Assembly: GCA_036388675.1 (NCBI GenBank)
Contig: DASVRI010000021.1
Location: 36,083 to 100,082, forward strand
Source: DASVUS01 sp036388675
GTDB taxonomy: Bacteria > Armatimonadota > Abditibacteriia > Abditibacteriales > Abditibacteriaceae
Reading direction: 5' to 3'
Length of the DNA stretch: 64,000 bases
The translations under genes were made by a program, and so were the position numbers. A model generated the notes under the pieces. It searched no databases, had not been told where the DNA came from, and saw only the letters and a list, made by a program, of their open reading frames with translations. How positions within the stretch are numbered: position 1 is the first letter of the stretch; each line of letters starts with the position of its first letter. Shown piece by piece: positions 42,247 to 51,555 of this stretch.

Positions 42247-43077
42247 ATGAAAATCGCAGTGCAGTTGAGTTTGCTGCCGGGCAATAGCACGCAGGACAAG
42301 GCGAAGTGGGCCGCCGATCATGGCGTGGAAGGCATTGAACTGGGCGTGTGGGGCGGCGGGCTGCCTACCATGCGCCGACAGGCCGAAGAAATTAATGGAC
42401 TGGTGCCGGTTTCCAGCGTGTGCGGCAACGCCGATTCCAATGGTGATGCGAGCTTCAACTTTGTCGATCCCGATAAGGCCAAGCGGCGCGCCAGCATTGA
42501 TGGCTGCAAGGCAATTCTCCAGTTTTGTGGCGAAGTCGGCGCGGCAGGGCAGATCGTGCCGCCGATGTTCGGTTCTCCCAAAGTGCCCGACCTGGAGCCG
42601 TTTATGTCGCCGATGGAAATCCAGGACAAGCTGCTGATCGCGGCCTGCGAAGAAATCGGGCCGCACGCCGCCGCACATAAAACTCTGCTCATGCTGGAGC
42701 CGCTTAATCGTTATGAGCAAAGCTATCTGCGCAAGCAAAGCGATGGCGTGCGCATCATCAAAGCGGCGAAGGTGAAGGGCATCGGCCTGTTGTCCGATTT
42801 GTTTCACATGCACATCGAGGAAACCAATTCGCCGCAGGCGTTGCGCGAGGCGGGCAAATATGTGTCGCACTTGCACCTGGCCGATAACACGCGCCAGGAG
42901 CCGGGCACCGGCGACATCGACCTTGTGGCGGCCCTGCGAGTACTCAAGGAAATGAACTTCAAGGGCTACATGGCCTACGAATGCGGCATCACTGGCAACA
43001 CGCCGCGCGAGAAGGCGAAGAACCTGGCCAAAAGTCTCGATTACGTGCGCGACTGCATGGCTAAAGTGGCCGAATAG
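42247..43077 (+). CDS. Sugar phosphate isomerase/epimerase (xylose-isomerase-like TIM barrel)
   Basis: GGAG precedes the ATG at 42247. The 276-residue barrel has metal-site segments LLMLEPLNRYEQ (Glu), GIGLLSDLFHMHIEE (Asp/His), VSHLHLADNTRQEPG (His) and YMAYECGITG (Glu). These are typical of hydroxypyruvate-isomerase / tagatose-epimerase-like enzymes. It probably acts on a keto sugar released by nearby glycosidases. It is followed by an intrinsic terminator. Confidence 0.88.
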   Translation: MKIAVQLSLLPGNSTQDKAKWAADHGVEGIELGVWGGGLPTMRRQAEEINGLVPVSSVCGNADSNGDASFNFVDPDKAKRRASIDGCKAILQFCGEVGAAGQIVPPMFGSPKVPDLEPFMSPMEIQDKLLIAACEEIGPHAAAHKTLLMLEPLNRYEQSYLRKQSDGVRIIKAAKVKGIGLLSDLFHMHIEETNSPQALREAGKYVSHLHLADNTRQEPGTGDIDLVAALRVLKEMNFKGYMAYECGITGNTPREKAKNLAKSLDYVRDCMAKVAE

Positions 43078-43175
43078 TATCGGTAAAGTTGTCGCGTCGC
43101 CGATTCGATTGCCCTCCACTGAAACAGTGGGCTGAGACAAGAAAGACCGCTGAAGCGGCCTGCTCCGTAGGCATC

Positions 43176-43197
43176 AGCCCCGTTCAGGGGGCTTTTT
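43176..43197 (+). terminator. Intrinsic terminator after the 42247 isomerase
   Basis: AGCCCC (43176) pairs with GGGGCT (43188) around a short loop and is followed directly by TTTTT. Confidence 0.75.
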
Positions 43198-43257
43198 AAT
43201 CAGCCCGCTCGTCACGGGCGAGCACTTCTCGGTAAGACTTACATCAATTGCTGCTCG

Positions 43258-43291
43258 GCAAAGCGGCCTCTATTGTGAGAGGCCGCTTTGC
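43258..43291. repeat. 14-bp hairpin upstream of the sensor kinase
   Basis: GCAAAGCGGCCTCT (43258-43271) and its exact complement (43278-43291) with a six-base loop. There is no T-run, so it may be a regulatory or processing hairpin in the leader of the 43360 gene. Confidence 0.6.
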
Positions 43292-43359
43292 GTCATCTGT
43301 GGGCAAACTTTTTATCAAGAACCAATCTCTGACGCTCTGCATCGTTTACAATAAGAGAA

Positions 43360-46014
43360 ATGAGCACAACCCCTTCGTCTGTACGCTCACTGCGTGGCCC
43401 TGCTGCGTTGTGGCAGTGGTGCCTCAACATTTTATTTACGCGCACCACCGGGGTGCTGTCGACACTGTTTTGTCTGGGTGTCGGGCTGGTCTTCTGGCAT
43501 TTTTCGCATCTTTCCTCCGAGTTGATCAAGTCGTCAGCGTTGCAGAGCGCTCCCGAGTACTCGGAAATCCTCACCGAAACACGATCGTTCTACACTTCGG
43601 ACGTGGCCAACCGGGCGCGCGGTCATGGCGTTGCCGTTACGCCGAATTACAAAAATAAGCCGGGCGCGATCCCTATTCCCACCACATTTACCATGGTGCT
43701 GGGCGAGCGTCTCACCGCCAAGAACACCGGCATGAAAGTGCGGTTGTACAGCGGCCTGCCTTTCCCCTGGCGCCGCACCACCGGCGGCGCACACGACAAA
43801 TATGAACGTGATGCGCTGAGCTATCTCCAGAACAATCCCGGCAAGTATTTCGTGCGCTTTGAGGATGTCGATGGTCGCCCTTCCATTCGCTATTCCACCG
43901 CCGACATCATGCGTCCGGCGTGCGTCAACTGCCACAACACACACCCGGACAGTCCGAAGAAAGACTGGAAGGTGGGCGATGTGCGCGGCGTGCTTGAGAT
44001 CGTGCGCCCATTGGATAAAGTGGTGGCGCAAACCAACCAGGGGCTGCGCGGCACTTTCGCCTTGCTGGCCACGCTGGGCGTGCTTGGTCTGGCGGCGCTG
44101 TCTTTAGTCATCGGCAAACTGCACCGCAACTCGACCGAGTTGGAACAACGAGTACTCGCGCGCACGGAAGACCTCAGCCGTGCCAATGCGGAGTTGCAAT
44201 CTCATATCAGCGAGCGGGAAAGAACCCAGGCTCAGTTGCGCATGGCCAAAGACGAGGCCGAAGAAGCCAATCGCACCAAGAGCCAGTTTTTGGCCAGCAT
44301 GAGCCATGAGTTGCGCACGCCGATGAACGCCATTATCGGCTACAGCGAAATGCTGATTGAAGAAGCGGAAGACTTGGGACAGGACGAACTCGAACCCGAT
44401 TTGCAAAAGATTCGCGGCGCGGGCAAGCACCTGTTATCGCTCATCAACGATATTCTTGACCTGTCGAAGATCGAAGCCGGCAAGATGGATCTTTATCTGG
44501 AAAGCTTCGACATCCACAACATGGTGAACGAAGTCGCCAGCACGATTGCACCGCTGGTAGAAAAGAATTCAAACATTCTCAGTGTGCGTTGCGCCGAAGA
44601 CGTTGGCTCGATGCACGCCGACCTGACCAAAGTGCGCCAGTCGCTTTTCAATTTGCTGAGCAACGCTTCCAAGTTCACCGAACGCGGCACCATCGATCTG
44701 GAAGCCGAACGCTCCACAGGCCATAGCGTGGATGGCAACGAGTGGATTATTTTCCGCGTGCGCGATAACGGCATCGGCATGAGTGAAGAACAACTGGAAA
44801 AGTTGTTCCAGGCATTCACGCAAGCCGATGCGTCCACGACGCGCAAGTATGGCGGCACCGGCCTCGGCCTCACGATTACGCGCCACTTCTGTGAAATGAT
44901 GGGCGGCACGATTGTGGCGGAAAGCCAGCCGGGGCAGGGCACAACGTTCTCCATTACATTGCCTGCAAAGGTTGTCGAAGACGGAGCGGGTGCGAACGGT
45001 CAGGAGGCAAACCCACCAGGCGAAAACGGCAGCAATGGCGGAGCCAGGGACGTCGCGGGTGGTGCGAACACGGTGCTGGTTATTGATGACGACCCGACCG
45101 TGCATGACATAATGAGGCGTTTGCTGGAGCCGGAAGGCTTTCGCATCGTGACGGCGCCTAATGGCGATGAAGGCTTGCGTCTGGCGCGGGCGCTGCATCC
45201 GGCTGCTATCACCTTAGATGTCATGATGCCGGGACGCGACGGCTGGTCGGTGCTCACCGAAATTAAGGCCGATGAAGAGTTGGCTCCCATCCCTGTTGTG
45301 ATGCTCTCGATGACAGAAGATAAAAACCTGGGCTACGCGCTGGGTGCATCGGATTATCTTATCAAGCCGATTCAGCGGGGCAGCTTGCTGTCGGCCATGA
45401 AACGGCATCGTCGCGAAGCGACCGGAGGCACAGTGCTCATCGTTGAAGACGATGCCGAAGCACGCGACTTGATGCGGCGCACGCTGCAAAAAGAAGGCTG
45501 GAGCGTTATGGAAGCGGCCAACGGTCGTGTCGCGTTGCAATACGTGACGCAAAAAGCGCCGGATCTCATTCTGCTCGACTTAATGATGCCCGAAATGAAC
45601 GGTTGTCAATTCGTCACCGAGTTGCGCAGCCATGTCGAATGGCGCTCCATTCCGGTCGTCGTACTCACAGCCAAGGAATTGACGCATGAAGATCATGAGT
45701 GTCTGCGCGGTGCGGTGCAGGACATCATGCAGAAGGGAACCTATAATCGCGACGACTTGCTGCGCGAAATGCGCGACCTGATGCGGCAGCCCACAATGAG
45801 CGAAAGCGGCGCCACCGCCGAAAGCGCCACCGCCGAAAGCGCCACCGCCGAAAGCGCCACCGCCGAAAGCGCCACCGCCGAAAGCGCCACCGCCGAAAGC
45901 GCCACCGCCGAAAGCGCCACCGCCGAAAATAGCGGCATCGCGCATGATGCCATGACCATCAAAGACAGGGACGCCATGAAGCCCGGCTCTGAAGCCGCCA
46001 ATCTCAAGGTTTGA
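43360..46014 (+). CDS. Hybrid sensor histidine kinase with heme-c (DUF3365/Tll0287-like) sensor and two receivers
   Basis: A transmembrane helix (about residues 25-48) precedes a periplasmic DUF3365-like domain with a c-type heme motif CVNCH at about 187-191. A second transmembrane helix (about 230-252), a short coiled coil, HisKA (FLASMSHELRTPMNAIIGYS, His near 317), HATPase (FRVRDNGIGMSEEQLEKLFQ; KYGGTGLGLTITRHF) and two receiver domains (LVIDDDPTVHD...LDVMMPG; LIVEDDAEARD...LDLMMPE) follow. The tail holds eight TAESA-type pentapeptides. It probably senses redox state or a gas through heme and relays phosphate to receivers here and in the regulator 48 bases downstream. Confidence 0.92.
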   Translation: MSTTPSSVRSLRGPAALWQWCLNILFTRTTGVLSTLFCLGVGLVFWHFSHLSSELIKSSALQSAPEYSEILTETRSFYTSDVANRARGHGVAVTPNYKNKPGAIPIPTTFTMVLGERLTAKNTGMKVRLYSGLPFPWRRTTGGAHDKYERDALSYLQNNPGKYFVRFEDVDGRPSIRYSTADIMRPACVNCHNTHPDSPKKDWKVGDVRGVLEIVRPLDKVVAQTNQGLRGTFALLATLGVLGLAALSLVIGKLHRNSTELEQRVLARTEDLSRANAELQSHISERERTQAQLRMAKDEAEEANRTKSQFLASMSHELRTPMNAIIGYSEMLIEEAEDLGQDELEPDLQKIRGAGKHLLSLINDILDLSKIEAGKMDLYLESFDIHNMVNEVASTIAPLVEKNSNILSVRCAEDVGSMHADLTKVRQSLFNLLSNASKFTERGTIDLEAERSTGHSVDGNEWIIFRVRDNGIGMSEEQLEKLFQAFTQADASTTRKYGGTGLGLTITRHFCEMMGGTIVAESQPGQGTTFSITLPAKVVEDGAGANGQEANPPGENGSNGGARDVAGGANTVLVIDDDPTVHDIMRRLLEPEGFRIVTAPNGDEGLRLARALHPAAITLDVMMPGRDGWSVLTEIKADEELAPIPVVMLSMTEDKNLGYALGASDYLIKPIQRGSLLSAMKRHRREATGGTVLIVEDDAEARDLMRRTLQKEGWSVMEAANGRVALQYVTQKAPDLILLDLMMPEMNGCQFVTELRSHVEWRSIPVVVLTAKELTHEDHECLRGAVQDIMQKGTYNRDDLLREMRDLMRQPTMSESGATAESATAESATAESATAESATAESATAESATAESATAENSGIAHDAMTIKDRDAMKPGSEAANLKV
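45811..45930 (+). repeat. 15-bp unit x8 in kinase tail (GCCACCGCCGAAAGC)
   Basis: Eight in-frame, head-to-tail units; the last ends AAAAT. They encode ATAES repeats just after the second receiver domain. The seven first copies are identical, so the array is recent or kept homogeneous. Confidence 0.95.
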
Positions 46015-46062
46015 GTTGTGTCGAGCGTCGTTTGAGCGTCGTTTCGTCTGGGTAAGGACACT

Positions 46063-46431
46063 ATGTCGAAGCTATTGTTAGTCGAAGATAACGAACTCAA
46101 TCGCGATATGCTGTCGCGCCGCCTGCAGCGCAAGGGCTATGAGATGATTATGGCCACGGATGGTCAAGAGGGCGTGCAAATGGCGCAGGCGCAACACCCC
46201 GATCTCATTCTCATGGACATGAGCCTGCCCGTCATCGACGGCTGGGAAGCGACGCGGCTTTTGAAGGCTGATGCGAGTACTCAGAACATCCCCGTGATTG
46301 CTCTCACCGCACATGCGATGGCCGGCGACCGTGAAAGGGCAGTCGAAGCCGGCTGCAACGACTACGATACCAAACCCATTGAGTTGCCCCGCTTACTCGA
46401 AAAGATCGAGGCGCTGCTGGGCCAGAGTTGA
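46063..46431 (+). CDS. Single-domain response regulator (CheY/DivK-like)
   Basis: A 122-residue receiver only: LLLVEDNELNRDMLSRRLQR with the acidic pocket, LILMDMSLPVIDGWEATRLL with the phospho-acceptor Asp, VIALTAHAMAGDRE with the Thr, and YDTKPIEL with the Lys. No output domain follows. It lies between two kinases on the same strand and is their likely partner. The GAGTACTC copy at 46275 is read as S-T. Confidence 0.93.
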   Translation: MSKLLLVEDNELNRDMLSRRLQRKGYEMIMATDGQEGVQMAQAQHPDLILMDMSLPVIDGWEATRLLKADASTQNIPVIALTAHAMAGDRERAVEAGCNDYDTKPIELPRLLEKIEALLGQS

Positions 46432-46499
46432 AGCTAAAGAAGCTAAAACTGAAAAGCCGAACCGAATTTCAGGTTGCACAAAGGTGATCGTAAACCGCT

Positions 46500-48365
46500 A
46501 TGGATCAAGTCACACCATCTCAACCGAGCACAGGTACGCGGCAAGGGAACACTTCGCCTGGGAACGCTTCGCCTGGGAACGCTTCGCCTGGTGAAACCTT
46601 GCGTACCAGCATGAAGGTTCATGAAGCGCAGCCGGGTGTGCCTGTCTATCACACTGCACCAACTGACGTGCCCCTTGAACTCGATGGCGCACCGGCGCGC
46701 AAGGCGTTGCTGGCGCACATGCGTCATGAACTGCGCACTCCGCTCAACGCTATTCTGGGTTACAGCGCAATGCTGATGGAAGACGCGGAAGACCTGGGGC
46801 AAGTGCGTTTCCTTACCGGGCTGCAAATCATTCACGGGACGGGCAACAAGGTGCTGTCGCTCATCAATGACGTTCTGGTAAACGACGCCCTGGATGCTGC
46901 CGTCGGTCAAGACCCTGAGGCGCTCATCGAACTCCAGGAGTGCGCCATCAAGGTGCGCGAAGGCGTGAGTACTCCACTGAACGGCATCATGGAATGCTGC
47001 GCCGATCTGCTGCTTGAAGCCGAAGATTCGGCGCAGGAAAACTTCATCCCCGAATTGCAGAAAATTCACACCGCAGCCAAGCGCCTGCTGGAATTGTGTG
47101 TCGTTTTTGTGTCTTCTGTGGCCGGGCACTATAATGCGGGACACACGCTACCTTACGACATGGCGTCACACGATGGCACGGATGAGACCGGACACCTGCG
47201 AACTCCGGGGCCACGCGAAGAGGCCGCTCTCATCAAGGGTGGGCGGTTGCTCGTTGTAGACGATAACGAAGTCAACCGCGATATGTTGTCGCGCCGCTTA
47301 GAGCGGCAGTTGCACATGGTCGAGGTGGCCCAAAGCGGCGAACACGCCCTGGCCATGCTGCGTGATAAAGCGTTCGATCTGGTGCTGCTCGACATTCTGA
47401 TGCCGGGCATGGATGGCTACTCAGTACTCGAACAGATGAAATCCGATGCCGAATTGCGCCACATTCCCGTCATCATGATTTCGGCGCTGCATGAAATGGA
47501 TAGCGTGCTCAAGTGCATCGAAATCGGCGCGGAAGATTATCTGCCCAAGCCGTTCAATCCGGTTTTGCTCAAGGCGCGCGTGAACGCCTGTCTCGAAAAA
47601 AAGCGGCTACGCGACCAGGAAGTCAAACTCTTCGAGCAGTTGCAGGACAACTACAAAAAACTGCTGGAGTTGGAAAACTTGCGCGATGGCCTGACGCACA
47701 TGGTCATTCACGACCTGCGCACGCCGCTCACCGCCCTGAGTTCAGGCCTCTCAACGATGGAAGCCTGTGGCGAGTTGAACGAGATCCAGCAGGAGATTCT
47801 CGAAATTTCACTGCAAGGCGCCAACACGCTGGGTGCCATGATCAACGACCTGCTCGACATCAGCAAAATGGAAGACGGCTCACTCAGGCTCGAATATGAA
47901 GAGTTGACGGCGCATCACCTGGTTGAAGCGGCTCTGCAACAGGTGGCGCCGCTGGCCGCCGATAAAGCCCTCAATCTGGTTAAGCACATCGAGTTGAATG
48001 CACCGCCTCTGCAAGCCGACCGTGACAAGATGTTGCGGACTCTGGTAAACCTGCTCGGTAACGCCATTAAGTTTACGCCGCAGCGCGGCACGGTCACGAT
48101 TGAGGTGCAGTGCAGCGACGGTTCGCTGACGTTTTGCGTGCACGACACCGGAGAGGGGATTCCCGAAGAAGCCTTCGAGCGCATCTTCGAGAAGTTCGGG
48201 CAGGTGGAGTCGCGCAAAGCCGGCAAGCAGATGTCAAGCGGGCTGGGACTCACGTTCTGTAAAATGGCTGTGGAAGCGCATGGTGGTCGCATCTGGGTGG
48301 AAAGTGAAATCGGCGCGGGAAGTCGGTTTTCGTTCACGGTTCCACTGCGCCCATCTGCTATTTGA
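46500..48365 (+). CDS. Soluble hybrid kinase: HisKA - degenerate HisKA - receiver - HisKA - HATPase
   Basis: No membrane helix. Residues about 74-125 form a HisKA-like helix pair (MRHELRTPLNAILGYSAML). About 155-200 is a second copy in which the HELRTP box is changed to EGVSTP, losing the phospho-acceptor His. A receiver follows (LLVVDDNEVNRDM...LLDILMPGMDG, about 247-365). Then a true HisKA (MVIHDLRTPLTALSSGLS) and HATPase (VNLLGNAIKFTPQRG; SGLGLTFCKMAVE) complete the kinase. The N-terminal HisKA copies lack their own ATPase. The first copies resemble the kinase at 43360, suggesting duplication. The N-terminus carries three SPGNA-type repeats. Confidence 0.88.
   Translation: MDQVTPSQPSTGTRQGNTSPGNASPGNASPGETLRTSMKVHEAQPGVPVYHTAPTDVPLELDGAPARKALLAHMRHELRTPLNAILGYSAMLMEDAEDLGQVRFLTGLQIIHGTGNKVLSLINDVLVNDALDAAVGQDPEALIELQECAIKVREGVSTPLNGIMECCADLLLEAEDSAQENFIPELQKIHTAAKRLLELCVVFVSSVAGHYNAGHTLPYDMASHDGTDETGHLRTPGPREEAALIKGGRLLVVDDNEVNRDMLSRRLERQLHMVEVAQSGEHALAMLRDKAFDLVLLDILMPGMDGYSVLEQMKSDAELRHIPVIMISALHEMDSVLKCIEIGAEDYLPKPFNPVLLKARVNACLEKKRLRDQEVKLFEQLQDNYKKLLELENLRDGLTHMVIHDLRTPLTALSSGLSTMEACGELNEIQQEILEISLQGANTLGAMINDLLDISKMEDGSLRLEYEELTAHHLVEAALQQVAPLAADKALNLVKHIELNAPPLQADRDKMLRTLVNLLGNAIKFTPQRGTVTIEVQCSDGSLTFCVHDTGEGIPEEAFERIFEKFGQVESRKAGKQMSSGLGLTFCKMAVEAHGGRIWVESEIGAGSRFSFTVPLRPSAI
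46545..46589 (+). repeat. 15-bp unit x3 (GGGAACGCTTCGCCT)
   Basis: Three head-to-tail units, the first with one substitution, encode the N-SP-G-N-A-type repeats at the start of the 46500 kinase. Confidence 0.9.
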
Positions 48366-48422
48366 TGGAGCCGGTATTTGATGAAGCCTGCTTCACGTAA
48401 CTTCTAGCGAGAGGAATTTTAG

Positions 48423-49433
48423 ATGTTGAAATGTATTGTGACGGGCCTGGGCGGGCAGGGACTGAACTGGGTGCGGCAGGTTCAGCAGCGCGAAGATTGC
48501 GAAATTGTGGGCTACATCGAGCCGAATGAAGCCAATCAGCAGCGCGCCATGGAAAAGCAAAGCGTGCCCAAAGAGAGAATCTTCAGCTCGCTGGACGACG
48601 CGCTGCAAAACACGCAGGCCGACTTCGTGCTGGACGTGACGCCGCCTGCGGTGCATCACCAAATCGCGGAAAAAGCCTTTGCAGCCGGCTTGCACGTGCT
48701 GGGCGAAAAGCCGCTCAGTGACAACTTCGAAACCGCCAGAGGTGTTGTGGAGGCGGGCACCAAAGCCGGCGTGAAGCACATGATTACGCAGAACTACCGC
48801 TTCGGCGTACAGCCGCGCAGCACGCGCCGAGTACTCGATGAAGGACTTATCGGCAAACCGGGCCAGTGCGATATTCGCTTTTACATGAACTGGGCCGACT
48901 TTCCCGGCTCACATTATGTGACGCAGCCGTACATGCTCATCAACGACATGATGGTGCATCACTTCGACATGCTGCGTTATGTGCTCAACAACGATCCGGT
49001 CAGTGTGCAGGCGATTACGTGGAATCAGCCGTGGGGCTGGCACGCCGGCGACGCGGCGCACGCCATTGTCTTTGAATATGCCGATGGCCTCGTGGCAACG
49101 CACGTTTCGGTCGGTTGCGCGGTCGGCTCACAGACGAGTTGGAACGGCGACTGGCGCATCGAAGGCCCCAACGGCTCAGTTGATTGGGATAAAGCGGGCA
49201 CGTGGCATTCGCATCTGCACCGCACCGAGGAAAAAGTTGACCGCCGCGCGATTCCTCAGGTCGAAGTGCGCCCGGCGCAGCAGGCGATTCTGGATGAGTT
49301 CTTCAGCGCCATCAAAGAAGACCGCCAGCCGGAATGCAACGCGCAGGATAACCTGAAGTCGCTCGCGATGGTGTTCGCCGCCATCCAGAGCACCAAAGAA
49401 GGTCGCAAAGTTCAGCTTTCCGAACTGGGCTAA
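48423..49433 (+). CDS. Gfo/Idh/MocA family oxidoreductase
   Basis: Starts MLKCIVTGLGGQGLNWVRQV with a slightly unusual nucleotide loop, then DFVLDVTPPAVHHQIAEKAF and HVLGEKPLSDNF with the catalytic Lys. The C-terminal part contains LINDMMVHHFDMLRYVL, with a His in the usual substrate position. It is 336 residues, complete. It stands after the kinase cluster and ends at a strong bidirectional terminator. One GAGTACTC copy (48829) is read as R-V-L. Substrate is unknown. Confidence 0.88.
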   Translation: MLKCIVTGLGGQGLNWVRQVQQREDCEIVGYIEPNEANQQRAMEKQSVPKERIFSSLDDALQNTQADFVLDVTPPAVHHQIAEKAFAAGLHVLGEKPLSDNFETARGVVEAGTKAGVKHMITQNYRFGVQPRSTRRVLDEGLIGKPGQCDIRFYMNWADFPGSHYVTQPYMLINDMMVHHFDMLRYVLNNDPVSVQAITWNQPWGWHAGDAAHAIVFEYADGLVATHVSVGCAVGSQTSWNGDWRIEGPNGSVDWDKAGTWHSHLHRTEEKVDRRAIPQVEVRPAQQAILDEFFSAIKEDRQPECNAQDNLKSLAMVFAAIQSTKEGRKVQLSELG

Positions 49434-49442
49434 AAGATAACT

Positions 49443-49498
49443 GAATAAAGAAAAGGAGCGTTCAATGTTTCAACATTGAACGCTCCTTTTCTTTATTC
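49443..49498. terminator. Bidirectional intrinsic terminator
   Basis: Two 27-base exact complementary arms (starting GAATAAAGAAAAGGAGCG) with a two-base loop separate the convergent dehydrogenase and papain-like genes. The A- and T-rich ends give U-tracts in both directions. Confidence 0.9.
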
Positions 49499-50278
49499 CT
49501 GCACCTGTTGTGGGAACTGAATCCACAGCAGCGAGTCGAAACGTCGCTGCGTTTCAGCGTATGTCATGCGCCTGTTGCGGCTCGTCGCGTAATCGCGTGC
49601 CACGAAGGTGCCGCCGCCGGGTTGCGAATCGTCATCGGAGTAGGCCACGATCAACATGCAGTGCTCGCCGCCTGCGGCTACGGGCCAGCCATGCGCCAGC
49701 ACACGCTTGATGGCTGCGATGTGAGCACTTGTCAGGCCCGTGGTGCTGTCACGCGCGAGCCAGTTCCACTTGGGTTTCATTTCCCATACCTGGCGCGCGG
49801 CGTTCATCGCGTTTTCAGAAGGAACAAACGAGGCGTTGTAAACCCTTTGGTACAGCATATCGGCGTCCTCGGCGATGCCCCATTTACTGAAACCGCGTTG
49901 CAGTTCGGCAAAGGACGCGCCGTCGCGCCACTCATCGCCGACATCGTTGGCTGCCCAGTTCAAATACTCTTCGCTAAGGCGCACGCCATCATCGAGGCTG
50001 CGGGCAAGGCCATATTCCAATGCGCCCGTTATAGTAAAAACAGCACAGGTATCGCGCCGTCGCTGCGACTTCAAGCCCAGGCCCCACGCGGCGAAAGCGG
50101 AACTGAGGTCAACTTCCGGCGGTGTAGCGGGTTGGACATTTTCACTCTGGGCATACGCTGCATGTGGTGCGACCGTTGCCGTTGAGAGCGCAAAAACCGG
50201 CACAAACAGTGGCACAAGAGAAACGGCGACAGCGCGCTGCTTCCAGTTACTACGGGTGATTAAACGAGGGGTGCGCAT
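49493..50278 (-). CDS. Secreted papain-like cysteine peptidase
   Basis: The N-terminus has a signal peptide (AVAVSLVPLFVPVFALSTATVAP). The peptidase core shows the Cys in RRDTCAVFTITGALEYGLA, the His in AAGGEHCMLIVAYSDDD and the Asn/Asp position in FVARDYATS. The order Cys-His-Asn/Asp and the length (261) fit C1A-like peptidases without a long propeptide. It is leftward and faces the terminator at 49443-49498. Its substrate and activation are unknown. Confidence 0.7.
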   Translation of the reverse strand: MRTPRLITRSNWKQRAVAVSLVPLFVPVFALSTATVAPHAAYAQSENVQPATPPEVDLSSAFAAWGLGLKSQRRRDTCAVFTITGALEYGLARSLDDGVRLSEEYLNWAANDVGDEWRDGASFAELQRGFSKWGIAEDADMLYQRVYNASFVPSENAMNAARQVWEMKPKWNWLARDSTTGLTSAHIAAIKRVLAHGWPVAAGGEHCMLIVAYSDDDSQPGGGTFVARDYATSRNRRMTYAETQRRFDSLLWIQFPQQVQE

Positions 50279-50789
50279 AAAGAACTTCCTCCGGCGTGCG
50301 GCATCTTAAGTGCTCGACATCTGGCATTCGAAATCTTACGGTGTGAACGTCTGTATGTAATGTATCACGCGGCAAAGTTCTGCAAAAGCTCTTTCCTGAG
50401 TACTCACAAGAGAGGTTTGCTCCATGCGCGCAAATACCACACCGCCTGAGCCGTGAACGTGTAGCCTGTCGACGCTCCGAGCGGTACACTGGTTGCCATT
50501 CGTTTAGAGTCTTCAAAACACCCTGAGTTCTGCATTGATGCGCCGCTTGAATGAAACGGGTTCGTGTGCTGCTGCGCAGACAACTTCGAGTTCGGCGAGC
50601 GCGATGTCAAAACTGCCGGATTCAAGAAGACTCCGGACCCGACTTTTAACCAACCACGACCGGGAGAGAACGGGCTGGAACCCTCGACAATCCCGCCCCA
50701 TCGCGGTCGCGGTTGGTTTTTATCTGGTGAGATTATCACCCGCTGGCCGCAGGCAAGGCACAATCATCACGTACTCAAAAGGAACTATC
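50279..50789. other. 511-base intergenic region with an inverted repeat
   Basis: No gene is firmly supported. A GAGTACTC copy lies at 50398. Arms AACCAACCACGACCG (50648-50662) and CGGTCGCGGTTGGTT (50704-50718) differ at one position and can form a hairpin followed by TTTA. On the minus strand a short open frame around 50513-50640 reads RSLLESGSFDIALAELEVVC, which looks protein-like, but has no supported start and may be a gene fragment. Confidence 0.5.
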
Positions 50790-51539
50790 ATGGCATTACC
50801 CCAGGTCGGGTCGCAACTCATTGTGTTCGGCAAAAAGTACAACATTGAAAACGACATCGAAGCCATTCTCAATTCGCTGCAAAAAGCGGGTTACGCAGCC
50901 GTGGAAGGCGGCCCGCAAGATGCTGCGCGTTATCGTTCCATGCTCGACCAGCGCGGCATGGTGTACGCCGGATCGCACATGGCGATTTCGGGCAATCCCG
51001 ACATGGAGCAACTGATCGAGTACTCGCGCATCATGGGCAGCAGCGATGTGTCGAACTCCGGTCTGGTGAAGTGGGGCGACGTGACGCTGGACGACTATCG
51101 TCAAAGCATCAATCTGCTCAATGAAGCGGGCCGCAAGCTGCGCGATGCCGGTATTCATTTGCATTATCACAACCACGCTTTTGAATTCGAGAAGGTCGAT
51201 GGCAGCAAGAGCGGTATGGACGTGTTGCTTGATGGCCTCGACCCGGATGCCGTCGATTTCTGCATTGACGTGGCGTGGGTGCAAAAAGGCGGCGAAAACA
51301 TCGTCGAGTATTTGCAAAAGCACAAAGAGCGCATCGGCTACCTGCATTTCAAAGATTACGATGACCAGGGTTGGTGCGAACTGGGTCGTGGTCAGGTCGA
51401 TTTCGCGCCGATTATGCAACTGCTGCCCGCTCTGCCGCGCGTGCGCTGGGTCGTTTGCGAGCAGGACGAAACGCGCAACGATCCCATGGAAAGCGTTGCC
51501 GTGAGCCGCAAATATCTGCGCGACACTTTCTGTTATTGA
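50790..51539 (+). CDS. Sugar phosphate isomerase/epimerase (TIM barrel)
   Basis: AAAGGAA precedes the ATG at 50790; longer in-frame starts upstream are not credible. The 249-residue barrel shows IHLHYHNHAFEFEKVDG (His/Glu), VDFCIDVAWVQKGGE (Asp), IGYLHFKDYDDQGW (His) and WVVCEQDETRND (Glu), the metal-site pattern of the xylose-isomerase-like family. It is followed immediately by the heparinase-type gene, suggesting a role in using released sugars. One GAGTACTC copy (51018) is read as E-Y-S. Confidence 0.88.
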   Translation: MALPQVGSQLIVFGKKYNIENDIEAILNSLQKAGYAAVEGGPQDAARYRSMLDQRGMVYAGSHMAISGNPDMEQLIEYSRIMGSSDVSNSGLVKWGDVTLDDYRQSINLLNEAGRKLRDAGIHLHYHNHAFEFEKVDGSKSGMDVLLDGLDPDAVDFCIDVAWVQKGGENIVEYLQKHKERIGYLHFKDYDDQGWCELGRGQVDFAPIMQLLPALPRVRWVVCEQDETRNDPMESVAVSRKYLRDTFCY

Positions 51540-51555
51540 ACCCGTCCAATTGCCT

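Noticed and set aside
43100..43240. A third copy of the 132-bp MITE
   Set aside because: Only a fragment around ATCAGCCCGCT...CACGGGCG is similar; the terminal repeats are absent and the rest is ordinary hairpins.
45811..45930. Repeat array as a CRISPR
   Set aside because: Units are 15 bp with no spacers and continue the reading frame of the kinase.
50404..50763. 119-codon leftward open frame upstream of the isomerase
   Set aside because: It runs through an inverted repeat and has no ribosome site; only a part of another frame there looks protein-like.
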